Of a stretch of 64,000 bases of DNA, positions 1 to 9,167 are shown in pieces. The stretch's first letter is position 1. Every line of letters starts with the position of its first letter. The notes beneath the pieces were generated by a model, which did no database searches, was not told the origin of the DNA, and saw nothing but the letters and a program-made list of their open reading frames with translations. This DNA is from Polynucleobacter yangtzensis. GTDB taxonomy: Bacteria; Pseudomonadota; Gammaproteobacteria; Burkholderiales; Burkholderiaceae. Both the position numbers and the translations under genes were made by a program. The stretch covers positions 464,178-528,177 of the forward strand of contig NZ_LOJI01000001.1 in NCBI RefSeq assembly GCF_001595965.1, in the 5' to 3' direction.

Positions 1-1
1 A

Positions 2-190
2 TCTTTCTATCCACCTAAACAAGATGAGTATTTAGCGATCGTGGCTCATTGGTTGCAGCACTTTGGTTTGAGTTCCAAAGAGATTGAAGCGGCTCGCTCT
101 GAAGCCTTGGTATGGGCATTAGAGCGTGGATCACGTTCAGGGCGCGTTGCTTGGCAATTTGCCAAACACTGGGCTGGCTCAAAAGCTTAG
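2..190 (+). CDS. DUF815-type AAA ATPase, C-terminal fragment (5' end outside window)
   Basis: Frame 2 reads SFYPPKQDEYLAIVAHWLQHFGL...SGRVAWQFAKHWAGSKA*, resembling the C-terminus of DUF815 ATPases usually found upstream of mutT in betaproteobacteria. Confidence 0.7.
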   Translation, partial: SFYPPKQDEYLAIVAHWLQHFGLSSKEIEAARSEALVWALERGSRSGRVAWQFAKHWAGSKA

Positions 191-203
191 ATGAATAATT
201 TTC

Positions 204-620
204 ATGATTGAAACCCAACGTTCAATTACCGAAGTCGCCGCAGGTATATTGCTTGATGCTGAGGGCCGCTATCTTTTGGGGCAGCGACCTGAAGGTAAGC
301 CATATGCTGGATATTGGGAAGTCCCGGGTGGAAAAATCGAAAAAGGAGAGTCCGTTTTCGAGGCGCTTAAGCGTGAACTTTGGGAAGAGCTTGGTATTGA
401 AATTGAATCAAGCGAAGAGCTTACCGTGCTAGAGCATGACTACCCACATGCCTATGTTCGTCTGCATGTCAGCATTATTCGTGATTGGAAAGGCACGCCC
501 AAGGGCTGTGAAAATCAATCCTTGTCTTGGGAATTATTGTCCGCAGAAAAACCCAGTGTTGAGCCTTTATTGCCTGCGGCCTGGCCTATGCTAGAAAGGC
601 TTAGAGCCCTTTTATCTTAG
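204..620 (+). CDS. mutT: Nudix hydrolase / 8-oxo-dGTP diphosphatase MutT
   Basis: Nudix box GGKIEKGESVFEALKRELWEELGI. Confidence 0.88.
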   Translation: MIETQRSITEVAAGILLDAEGRYLLGQRPEGKPYAGYWEVPGGKIEKGESVFEALKRELWEELGIEIESSEELTVLEHDYPHAYVRLHVSIIRDWKGTPKGCENQSLSWELLSAEKPSVEPLLPAAWPMLERLRALLS

Positions 621-1369
621 AGCTGACAGAGGGTTAGCTTGAATGGCACATCTGCATTTACGAGCTGTGCTTTTTTATCGCGTTCCGACTTTAAGAAGCG
701 CACTGAGAGCAAATATTTATTCGCGCTGATCTCAGAAAATAAAGTGTCATCTTCAACTGCAATACGCATTAATTGATACACTTTGCCAGAAGGAGCTTGT
801 TGAAATGATCCGTTATGTGCAACCACATCCTTAGCTTCGCCCGACTGACGAAGCAGTCGCAAAAATAATTGACATGCTTCTTGCCAAGGCAGGAGTGGAC
901 TAATATATTTTTCAAGCAATTCTCGGCGCTCGGAGGTGGGGCTATTTTTCCAAGCATGATAGCTAGGCAAATCAATTGGACTTGTGCCGCCTGGAATATT
1001 TAGGCGGGTACGAATTGCATTTAACCATTCACTCTCGGTAATAGCGGAGTTAGGTCTGCCAGCAGATTGATTGATGCTAGCAGCAACAGCATCAATTTCA
1101 GAAAGAGTTTGCGTGAGTGCCTCTTGATCTACTTTTTGTGATGACTTCAATCCATTGAGCGCATATTTCTGGCGCTCAAACTCTTTGAGCAGCAATGACT
1201 TGATATCACCACGAGCGCCAATATCTCCAAGATCAAACAAGATAGAAATAGCGTTGTGGTGTAACTCAGGGTCATCCGAGCGGATAAAGTGATTGAAGCG
1301 GGCGAACAAATACTCCAGCCGAAGCATGCTTCGAACTAATTCATTGAAGGGGTATTCGTAGACAATCAC
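617..1369 (-). CDS. zapD: Cell division protein ZapD
   Basis: MIVYEYPFNELVRSMLRLEYLFARF N-terminus typical of ZapD (DUF1342); position next to coaE. Confidence 0.9.
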   Translation of the reverse strand: MIVYEYPFNELVRSMLRLEYLFARFNHFIRSDDPELHHNAISILFDLGDIGARGDIKSLLLKEFERQKYALNGLKSSQKVDQEALTQTLSEIDAVAASINQSAGRPNSAITESEWLNAIRTRLNIPGGTSPIDLPSYHAWKNSPTSERRELLEKYISPLLPWQEACQLFLRLLRQSGEAKDVVAHNGSFQQAPSGKVYQLMRIAVEDDTLFSEISANKYLLSVRFLKSERDKKAQLVNADVPFKLTLCQL

Positions 1370-1380
1370 AAGCCCATATT

Positions 1381-2067
1381 CTATGACGAACTTGAGCGAT
1401 CTTTCTGAATCTGTAAGATTTTTTGGTGCAAGCTCAAGACTTCTGCTTTGAGTTGATTAAGGGTCCCCTGGTTTTCAATCACCAGATCGGCCAAAGCAAG
1501 TCGCTCTGCTCTGCTTGTTTGGGCTTTAAGGATTGCCTCAACCTCATTACGGGGTAATTTGCTGCGGTGCATCACTCGTTCAATTTGTGTCTCTTCCGGG
1601 CAGTCCACCACTACCAAGTAATCCAGCAGGGGCCTCCAGTTGCCTGACTCAATTAACAACGGGACCACAAAAACAAGATAAGGAGCCTTTCCCCCAATCA
1701 ATTTCTGAGCTTGTTTATTCGTTTCATGCCGAATTAAAGGGTGGGTAATCTCCTCTAGGGATTTCCTAGCCTGAGGGTCTGCAAAAACTAGGCTGCGCAT
1801 TTTGCTTCTATCTAGCGCTCCGCTAGGGTCAATAAATTCTGCACCAAACTGCTTTTGAATTAAAGGAATGGCCGCACCACCTGGGGCGGTAATCTGGTGG
1901 GCAATCAGATCGGTGTCTACTATGCCCGCTCCTAACTTAGCCAACTCATCACTAACTGCCGTTTTGCCCGAGCCAATGCCGCCTGTTAGGCCAACAAGGG
2001 GCAATCGCCCTTTTAACGCACCTAGGCTAGCTTGCTCAGCAGGAGTGTTTGTATAGTCTGAGGCCAT
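1381..2067 (-). CDS. coaE: Dephospho-CoA kinase
   Basis: [35 protein letters not shown] motif. Confidence 0.93.
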   Translation of the reverse strand: MASDYTNTPAEQASLGALKGRLPLVGLTGGIGSGKTAVSDELAKLGAGIVDTDLIAHQITAPGGAAIPLIQKQFGAEFIDPSGALDRSKMRSLVFADPQARKSLEEITHPLIRHETNKQAQKLIGGKAPYLVFVVPLLIESGNWRPLLDYLVVVDCPEETQIERVMHRSKLPRNEVEAILKAQTSRAERLALADLVIENQGTLNQLKAEVLSLHQKILQIQKDRSSSS

Positions 2068-2522
2068 AACAACTCAATGATGCCAGCAATGGCAAGAAAG
2101 GGGCCAAATGGAAAAGCCGCCCGATGATTTTGCTTATTCCACACCAGCCAAATAATCCCACCAATCAGTCCGGTCAAGGATGCCGTGAGAAGAATGCCGG
2201 GCAATGGCTGCCAGCCAAGCCAGCCCCCTAAGGCTGCCAAGAGTTTTGCATCTCCCATGCCTATGCCATTCTGTTTCTTGAGTGCACGATAGAGTGCATT
2301 TAATAACCAAAGACCTGTATAGCCAAGAATGGCGCCAATGATTGAATCTTGAAAAGAGGCAAAACCTTGGTTTGAAAGGCTATTGAATAAAAGACCCGCG
2401 AAGATGAGCGGCAGGGTGATGATGTCGGGTAGCCTGAAGGTGCGCAAATCAAAGTATGCCAAATACAGCAAGACCAATATTAGGAATATTTGGATCCACT
2501 CTGAAAAAACAAGATTGGCCAT
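2022..2522 (-). CDS. pilD: Short prepilin peptidase (A24 peptidase domain only)
   Basis: [11 protein letters not shown] and [17 protein letters not shown] aspartyl motifs; no N-terminal Cys-rich domain; abuts pilC. Confidence 0.85.
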   Translation of the reverse strand: MANLVFSEWIQIFLILVLLYLAYFDLRTFRLPDIITLPLIFAGLLFNSLSNQGFASFQDSIIGAILGYTGLWLLNALYRALKKQNGIGMGDAKLLAALGGWLGWQPLPGILLTASLTGLIGGIIWLVWNKQNHRAAFPFGPFLAIAGIIELLWPQTIQTLLLSKLA

Positions 2523-3568
2523 TAAACAATTTGTCCTAGGTTAAAGATGGGGAGATACAAGATGATGACTAGGCTTCCAATGATGAGTCCAACAACAATT
2601 ATCAATAAAGGCTCCAAACTATGGCTGAGAGTATTTAGGCGATTGCTTAATTGGTTGCTCAATACAGTTGCGCGCCTCTGTAGCATATCAGCGAGCGCGC
2701 CACTTTCTGAGGCAATTCTTAAGAGTTGCAGTGTCTCCAGGTCAAATAGTGAATGTCGAGGATCAGCCTTTACTATTGCATCCCCAAGCGACCAGCCGCG
2801 GGTCAAGTGCTTAAATATTTCAGCGCTGAAATCATGACTAAGCCAATGGTTTGATGATTGGGCAGTCACTCTGAGGGCATCAGGCAGTGGCAATCCAGAT
2901 TTCAGCAGATGGCCTAATGTGCGACACCAATAAGTCAGGGTAGCTAATCTGAGGAGCTGTCCAATTAGGGGTATGCAGAAGCTGAGTCGATCGCATTGCT
3001 TTTGTAGTTTAGGAAGCTTGATCCATGCAAAACTAAAGAGACTGACTAGGCTGACTAGAGTTATCACCATCTCAATATAAAAGGCCTCAAACCAGGCAGA
3101 TAACTCAATCAATGTCTTCGTTGGGGCTGGCAGCTCTGCTTGAAAATGAGCAAATACATCCTTAAAGACTGGCACAACCCAAATCATCATCACAATTACC
3201 AGTAGGCAGGAGCTTGTTAGGGTGATCATGGGATAGCTCATCGCCTGTTGAATTTTTCGTCGCAATTCTATTTGAGCCTCAAGTTGTGCGCAGATTGTTT
3301 TAAGTGCTAGATTAAAGTCCCCTGTACGTTCGCTAACCCGAATCAAGTTAATGAACTCCATAGAAAATAGATTTTGTTGGCTGCGCAGGCATTGAGAAAA
3401 GCTCTCTCCCTTTTTAAGTTGCGCATAGATGCCACCAATCCAGGGAAGCCAGGATTTGGGTGCGGTGGAGTAAATGAGTGCAATTACATTAAGAAGTGGC
3501 AAGCCGGACTCGAGAAGTGTTAGGAGTTGGTCGGCAAAATGCAATTGATCGTGCTTGCTCAGTGCCAT
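2522..3568 (-). CDS. pilC: Type IV pilus / type II secretion inner-membrane platform protein (PilC/GspF family)
   Basis: Tandem T2SSF-like domains (FADQLLTLLESGLPLL..., TLGHLLKSGLPLPDAL...), hydrophobic C-terminus. Confidence 0.88.
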   Translation of the reverse strand: MALSKHDQLHFADQLLTLLESGLPLLNVIALIYSTAPKSWLPWIGGIYAQLKKGESFSQCLRSQQNLFSMEFINLIRVSERTGDFNLALKTICAQLEAQIELRRKIQQAMSYPMITLTSSCLLVIVMMIWVVPVFKDVFAHFQAELPAPTKTLIELSAWFEAFYIEMVITLVSLVSLFSFAWIKLPKLQKQCDRLSFCIPLIGQLLRLATLTYWCRTLGHLLKSGLPLPDALRVTAQSSNHWLSHDFSAEIFKHLTRGWSLGDAIVKADPRHSLFDLETLQLLRIASESGALADMLQRRATVLSNQLSNRLNTLSHSLEPLLIIVVGLIIGSLVIILYLPIFNLGQIV

Positions 3569-4638
3569 GCACCTACTTCTGATTCTAGGTCCGCTTGAGT
3601 AATTAATCCGACTTGTACATGAGCTAATCCAGCTGCTCGCATAGAGATGAATGAATGGGATGGATCAAAGAGTTCGGATTGACTAAGTACTTCATGAACC
3701 CCTATGCGACCAAAGTAACCGCTACCTCTGCAGCTTGTGCATTGATCTCGTTCATTCAGACCCCAATTAAGACATTGATGGCAAGTCATCCTGACTAAGC
3801 GCTGTGAACTGACAATCAATAGGCAGGACTCGAGAGATTCTCGATCAATCCCCAGATGCCGAAGTCTTGGTACAGCCCCGCATGCATTGCGAGTATGCAG
3901 GGTACTCAGAATGAGATGTCCTGTTTGTGCTGCCTGAATCGCTAAGTTCGCTGTGGCAGCATCGCGTATTTCACCAATCATGATGACATCAGGATCTTGC
4001 CGCAGTAGAGCGCGGATGATGGTTGGAAAGTCTAGCCCTGCCCGTGGATGATAGGCAACTTGATTGACTCCTGCCAGACGAATTTCAATCGGATCCTCTA
4101 TGGAGCAAAGATTGCGATGAGATTGGTTGAGATGCCTTAGGCAGCTATACAGAGTACGAGCCTTACCGCTGCCCGTTGGTCCGGTCACAATAATGAGCCC
4201 ATTCGGTTGGCTAAGTCCTTCTTGGAATATCTGTAATTGATCTGGAAGAAGTCCAATTTCCTTAAGATCAAGATCTTCAGTGCAGCTTGGCAGTATTCGA
4301 ATGACGCCTTTTTCTCCATGAAGAGTTGGCAGAATTGAGACGCGACAATCTCTATCGGGCTTGGAGAAATTGTGCCCAATACAAAGACGCCCATCTTGTG
4401 GAAGTCGTTTCTCTGCAAGATCTAAGCGAGCTAGAACTTTGACGCGTGCAATCAGACGTTCATGTAATTCAATGGGGTAGTGCGAGTGAACTCTTAACAA
4501 ACCATCTACTCGAAATCGAATGAGGGTTGCTTGGGCTCCAGCCTCAATATGAATATCACTCGCTCTAGCATCTAGGGCATGAGCGGCAATTTCATACCAA
4601 GTGCGAATGATTAGTGAGTCATCTTGAGCAACGCTCAA
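3559..4638 (-). CDS. pilB: GspE/PilB-type secretion/pilus assembly ATPase (short, degenerate Walker A)
   Basis: RASDIHIE, GPTGSGKARTLY, QDPDVIMIGEIRDAATANLAIQAAQTGHLILSTLHT, CHQC...CTSC. Confidence 0.88.
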   Translation of the reverse strand: MSVAQDDSLIIRTWYEIAAHALDARASDIHIEAGAQATLIRFRVDGLLRVHSHYPIELHERLIARVKVLARLDLAEKRLPQDGRLCIGHNFSKPDRDCRVSILPTLHGEKGVIRILPSCTEDLDLKEIGLLPDQLQIFQEGLSQPNGLIIVTGPTGSGKARTLYSCLRHLNQSHRNLCSIEDPIEIRLAGVNQVAYHPRAGLDFPTIIRALLRQDPDVIMIGEIRDAATANLAIQAAQTGHLILSTLHTRNACGAVPRLRHLGIDRESLESCLLIVSSQRLVRMTCHQCLNWGLNERDQCTSCRGSGYFGRIGVHEVLSQSELFDPSHSFISMRAAGLAHVQVGLITQADLESEVGAWH

Positions 4639-5924
4639 TCTTGCTCTTGGGCTTGGAATGGGCGATAGAGCTTTACTGTTTTTACGCCATGTTCATCAAA
4701 TTGAATAATTTCCATGACTATGCCTGCAATACGAATGCTGACATCGTGATCTGGAATGGCTTCTAGCTTTTCAAGAATGAGGCCATTTAATGTGCGCGGT
4801 CCATCCAAAGGAAGGTTGAGATTCAGTAGGCGATTAAGGTCTCTCAGTGAGGCGCTACCGCTTGCTAGATAGGTTCCATCAGCAAGCCAATGGGGGTCAG
4901 TTGAAAGATTGGAGAAGGAAGTTGTGAACTCACCAATCAACTCCTCAACAATATCCTCAAAGGTAACTAGGCCCAGCACTTCGCCATACTCATTTACAAC
5001 CAAGCTTAAGCGCTGTTGGTTGTCTTGGAAAAACTGCATTTGCTGCAAGACTGGTGTGCCGCTCGGAATAAAGTAGGGCTCATTTAGTAGGACTCTAAAA
5101 TCCTCATGTTTTAGGTCTGTATCACCCAATAATGACAAGGCTTTTTTGACCGAGAGGATGCCGACAATTCGCTCAGAGTCTTGGTCACATACTGGTAATT
5201 TGTTGTGATAGCAGGTTTCTAGTTGTTGAACCACTTCATCAATGGGTCTTGATAGGTCTAAAACTTCAATCTTGGATCTAGGTGTCATCACATCATCAAC
5301 CGTGATGTTTTCTAGGTTAAACAAGTTGAGCAAAATATTGCGATGATGGTTGGAAACAAAGCGATTTGATTCCAACACTAGACTGCGTAACTCTTCCTTG
5401 CTCATGGCTCTGCTATCAGAGGATGATTGCAGGCCGGAGACTTTCATCAGGCCTGACACAAAGCTATTAATAAACCAGAGCAAAGGCTTCAGTAAAAATG
5501 TCAGCGGCAAAATAACCCAGCCAACATTGGATGCAATTTTTTCCGGAAATGCTGCCCCAATAACTTTGGGGGTGATTTCACTAAAAATAATAATCAGCAA
5601 TGCAACCACTAAGGTTGCGATCGAGAGCACGAGGCCACTGTCACCAAAAATATGTAGGGCAATTCCTGTTACTAGGATAGGTAAAACGGTATTAATGAGA
5701 TTGTTAGAGATCAGCAGAACGGATAGCAGTGAATCAATACGTTTCAGGAGTCTTTCAGCCAGTGCTGCTCCTGCATTACCGCTATTGGCCATTGCACGGA
5801 GACGATGACGATTGGAGGACAGCATGCTGGTCTCTGCCATCGAGAAGAAGCCAGAGAGTGCGAGTAAAAATAGGACTAGAGCAACTTGACCGTAAAACGG
5901 CCAATCGTCAAAAAAAGTGTCCAT
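4635..5924 (-). CDS. HlyC/CorC family transporter (DUF21-CBS-CorC_HlyC)
   Basis: DUF21 membrane region, CBS pair, transporter-associated C-terminal domain; start at MDTFFDDWPF preferred over the ORF-track start 5990. Confidence 0.85.
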   Translation of the reverse strand: MDTFFDDWPFYGQVALVLFLLALSGFFSMAETSMLSSNRHRLRAMANSGNAGAALAERLLKRIDSLLSVLLISNNLINTVLPILVTGIALHIFGDSGLVLSIATLVVALLIIIFSEITPKVIGAAFPEKIASNVGWVILPLTFLLKPLLWFINSFVSGLMKVSGLQSSSDSRAMSKEELRSLVLESNRFVSNHHRNILLNLFNLENITVDDVMTPRSKIEVLDLSRPIDEVVQQLETCYHNKLPVCDQDSERIVGILSVKKALSLLGDTDLKHEDFRVLLNEPYFIPSGTPVLQQMQFFQDNQQRLSLVVNEYGEVLGLVTFEDIVEELIGEFTTSFSNLSTDPHWLADGTYLASGSASLRDLNRLLNLNLPLDGPRTLNGLILEKLEAIPDHDVSIRIAGIVMEIIQFDEHGVKTVKLYRPFQAQEQD

Positions 5925-6041
5925 GCGGTCTGCCCAAAAAAGTAAGGATGAGTCAATATAGCAAAGTGGCATATAGCAAGCTATAGCCACAGTGTAAAGA
6001 GTGGTCAGCTAACCTGTTTAATTATGTGAGAATGAATCCCT

Positions 6042-6554
6042 ATGACAGCCTCTCTAACGCCATTCACCGCCAATAGTCCAAGTTACTGTGTGATTGCAGC
6101 ACCTTTTGGCCGCCTGGGAATTTTGACTGAACTGGTGGAGGGAAGTTTAATGTTGTCAAAAATTGACTACTTACCAGCAGAAGAGGTTTTGATAGCACCA
6201 AAAAATGCACTAGCAAAAGAGGTGGCACGCCAGTGTAAGGCGTACTTTAAGGACCCTACCTGGCAATTTGATTTGCCTACAAAACCTGTAGGTACTGAAC
6301 ATCAGAAAAAGGTATGGGCCAGCATTCAAGATATACCGGCCGGCACAACAAAAACTTATGGTGAGGTAGCAAAGAAAATTAAGAGTGGTCCTCGGGCAGT
6401 GGGCACTGCATGTGGTGCAAATCCTTACCCCTTAATTGCACCTTGCCATAGAGTAGTTTCTGCTCAAGGAATTGGGGGGTTTATGAAAGAGAATTCCCCA
6501 GGTTTGTATCGCCAAATTAAGCTCTGGCTTTTAAAGCACGAGGGTGCTTTGTAA
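6042..6554 (+). CDS. ogt: Methylated-DNA--[protein]-cysteine S-methyltransferase
   Basis: Active site NPYPLIAPCHRVVSAQGIGGF. Confidence 0.9.
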   Translation: MTASLTPFTANSPSYCVIAAPFGRLGILTELVEGSLMLSKIDYLPAEEVLIAPKNALAKEVARQCKAYFKDPTWQFDLPTKPVGTEHQKKVWASIQDIPAGTTKTYGEVAKKIKSGPRAVGTACGANPYPLIAPCHRVVSAQGIGGFMKENSPGLYRQIKLWLLKHEGAL

Positions 6555-6558
6555 GTTT

Positions 6559-7533
6559 TTATTTAATTAAATATCTGCTATTCAGGTAGAAAAAAGCCTT
6601 CATTAGGACATCACTTTTAACGGCAATCTTGGTAAAGCCATAAAACTTCATAACAGCGCTTTTGGAAAGCTTTACTTCATCCTTGCTATCAAATTCTTTG
6701 CGCTGAGCAATTTTTGAAAGCGTCATAACTGCTAAGCCAAAAGCCAAAAAGCAAAAGCGCCTCATACCTTGCTCTTCCTTGGGAATCAGTAGGATATATT
6801 GCAGAGAGTCTTGTAGTTTTTGATAGGCAATCTTTAAAAGCTCTGCCTGACTTACATTCATTGGCTTCCATGAAACTCCGCGCGCCTTATCCTCCGGTGA
6901 GTCTTTAAGAATATTGGTCATTTGTAGCGCTTGACCAAATGCGATAGCTAGATTCTCATGCCCTACGAGTGCTCTTTCAAAAGCCCGGGAATGATTGCTG
7001 AATATGGTGGTAAGTAGCTCACCAACTACGCCAGCAACTACATAGCAATACTTTTCAAACTCTGCGAGGTCTTGAAGGCCAGCTTGATTCTGTTTGCCAT
7101 GAAAGAAGGACATCCCCTCTGACATGATGGAAACGCAGCGACTGACGGCCTGTTGGTCATTGCTGGAGCAAGTGTGCAGTATTCGTAAAACTGTTGGCGT
7201 ATTCGCAATCAAATCAATTTCATCTGGATTACTGTAATTTTTTAATGCCTCAAGACAGGGTTCAACAAAACTTTCAACTGGCTTCTTTTCAAGAACGGCA
7301 TCTAAAAAAAGCGCCGAGAGTGACTGCTTCGTCTGGGCGCTTAATTCTGCTGCATCTTCAATGGTGTCAATAATGCGGCAAAGCAAATAGGTGTTGCCAA
7401 CCACTTTCTCGATACTTGGTGGCAGGAGCGGTATGGTGAGGGCAAAAGTACGCGATACAGAGCTTAGGATGGCTTTTTGGTAGGCCAGATCAGCAGAGGG
7501 GTTGGGTGTTGGGGTTTGCTTAGGCGCTCTCAC
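6559..7533 (-). CDS. Squalene/phytoene synthase family protein
   Basis: SRTFALTIPLLP, DTIEDA and NILKDSPEDKARG Asp-rich motifs, YCYVVAGVVGELLT. Confidence 0.85.
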   Translation of the reverse strand: MRAPKQTPTPNPSADLAYQKAILSSVSRTFALTIPLLPPSIEKVVGNTYLLCRIIDTIEDAAELSAQTKQSLSALFLDAVLEKKPVESFVEPCLEALKNYSNPDEIDLIANTPTVLRILHTCSSNDQQAVSRCVSIMSEGMSFFHGKQNQAGLQDLAEFEKYCYVVAGVVGELLTTIFSNHSRAFERALVGHENLAIAFGQALQMTNILKDSPEDKARGVSWKPMNVSQAELLKIAYQKLQDSLQYILLIPKEEQGMRRFCFLAFGLAVMTLSKIAQRKEFDSKDEVKLSKSAVMKFYGFTKIAVKSDVLMKAFFYLNSRYLIK

Positions 7534-7603
7534 TCTTGAATTATGTCAGACCAGCGTCTTTCGTGGAGCACTCCAAATGGGCGCTTTTTGCTAACTGCTA
7601 AAA

Positions 7604-9067
7604 GTGACATGGCCATATAATTTCATCACATTTCAGAAGGAGCATTTAGGCGTGCTAATTTGGTTCGTCATTATTTACTGGGTAGTCTCAGTGGGAATTG
7701 GTTTGTGGGCTGCCCTGCGAGTCAAAAATACTGCTGACTTTGCTGCGGCTGGTCATAGCCTTCCTTTGCCGATCGTTACTGCAACGGTATTTGCTACCTG
7801 GTTTGGATCTGAAACTGTTCTAGGAATTCCCGCCACTTTTCTGAAAGAAGGTTTGGGGGGTGTAGTTTCTGATCCATTCGGTTCATCTCTTTGTTTAATT
7901 TTGGTCGGCCTCTTTTTTGCGCGACATCTCTATAACCGTCGCATGCTCACGATTGGTGATTTCTTTCGCGAAAAGTATGGGCGCACTGTAGAGGTTTTAG
8001 TAACTCTCTGTATCGTGGTTTCCTACTTAGGTTGGGTAGCCGCACAAATTAAAGCTTTGGGTCTCGTATTTAATGTCGTGTCTGAGGGCAGTATTTCTCA
8101 GACGGGTGGTATGTTGATCGGTGCTGGCAGTGTGTTGATTTACACCTTGTTTGGAGGTATGTGGTCAGTTGCCATTACGGACTTTATTCAAATGATCATC
8201 ATCGTGATTGGCATGCTCTATATCGGCGGTGAAATGACTTCTCAGACTGGTGGCATTGGCGTAGTCATTGAACATGCGGCCGCAGCTGGTCAATTCAGTA
8301 ACTTCTGGCCGGATATGAATTTGGCGTCCATCTTGGGTTTTGTCGCCGCTTTGTGCACGATGATGTTGGGCTCTATTCCACAACAAGACGTCTTCCAGCG
8401 GATTACCTCATCTAAGAATGTCAATATTGCTGTTCAAGCTGCTTTGCTGGGTGGCGTGTTGTATTTCATTTTTGCTTTTGTGCCGATGTACTTAGCTTAC
8501 TCAGCAACCTTAATTAGTCCGGATTTGGTGAAGCAATATTTAAATACCGATCCACAAATGATCTTGCCGAAACTGATTCTGAATCATGCGCCATTAATTG
8601 CGCAGGTAATGTTCTTTGGAGCGCTTTTATCGGCGATTAAGAGCTGCGCGAGTGCCACCTTATTGGCGCCATCAGTCACGTTTGCTGAAAACATTGTGCG
8701 AGGCTTTTTTAAGCATTTGTCAGACCAGGATTTACTGAAGGTCATGAGAATTACCGTGCTCTGTTTCGCGGTGGTAGTGACATTCTTCGCCATCAACTCA
8801 AATCTTTCGATCTTCAAAATGGTCGAGAACGCCTATAAGGTGACTTTGGTAGCTGCTTTTGTTCCCCTGGCGTTTGGTGTGTATTGGTCAAGGGCCAATT
8901 CTTTGGGTGGCTTGTTGGCGGTGGTTGGAGGCCTTACGGTCTGGATCAGCTGCGAAACCTTAGCGCCTGATGCCATCATGCCCCCTCAATTAGCTGGGTT
9001 GGTGGCGAGTATTGCAGGCATGCTTTTAGGTAGCCTAGTGCCTAGAGATCAATTAAAGGCTATTTAA
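7604..9067 (+). CDS. Sodium:solute symporter (SSS) family transporter
   Basis: Multi-TM protein with FGGMWSVAITDFIQ and ATWFGSETVLGIP SSS-like motifs; GTG start. Confidence 0.85.
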   Translation: MTWPYNFITFQKEHLGVLIWFVIIYWVVSVGIGLWAALRVKNTADFAAAGHSLPLPIVTATVFATWFGSETVLGIPATFLKEGLGGVVSDPFGSSLCLILVGLFFARHLYNRRMLTIGDFFREKYGRTVEVLVTLCIVVSYLGWVAAQIKALGLVFNVVSEGSISQTGGMLIGAGSVLIYTLFGGMWSVAITDFIQMIIIVIGMLYIGGEMTSQTGGIGVVIEHAAAAGQFSNFWPDMNLASILGFVAALCTMMLGSIPQQDVFQRITSSKNVNIAVQAALLGGVLYFIFAFVPMYLAYSATLISPDLVKQYLNTDPQMILPKLILNHAPLIAQVMFFGALLSAIKSCASATLLAPSVTFAENIVRGFFKHLSDQDLLKVMRITVLCFAVVVTFFAINSNLSIFKMVENAYKVTLVAAFVPLAFGVYWSRANSLGGLLAVVGGLTVWISCETLAPDAIMPPQLAGLVASIAGMLLGSLVPRDQLKAI

Positions 9068-9167
9068 GTCAAAGGTTGCTTAAAAATTAGGCAACCTTAA
9101 TTGCTGCAGTGCAAAAATCCAATTAAAATAAACCCAATTCAAAATTTTTAGTTCTTATGGAGTTCCT

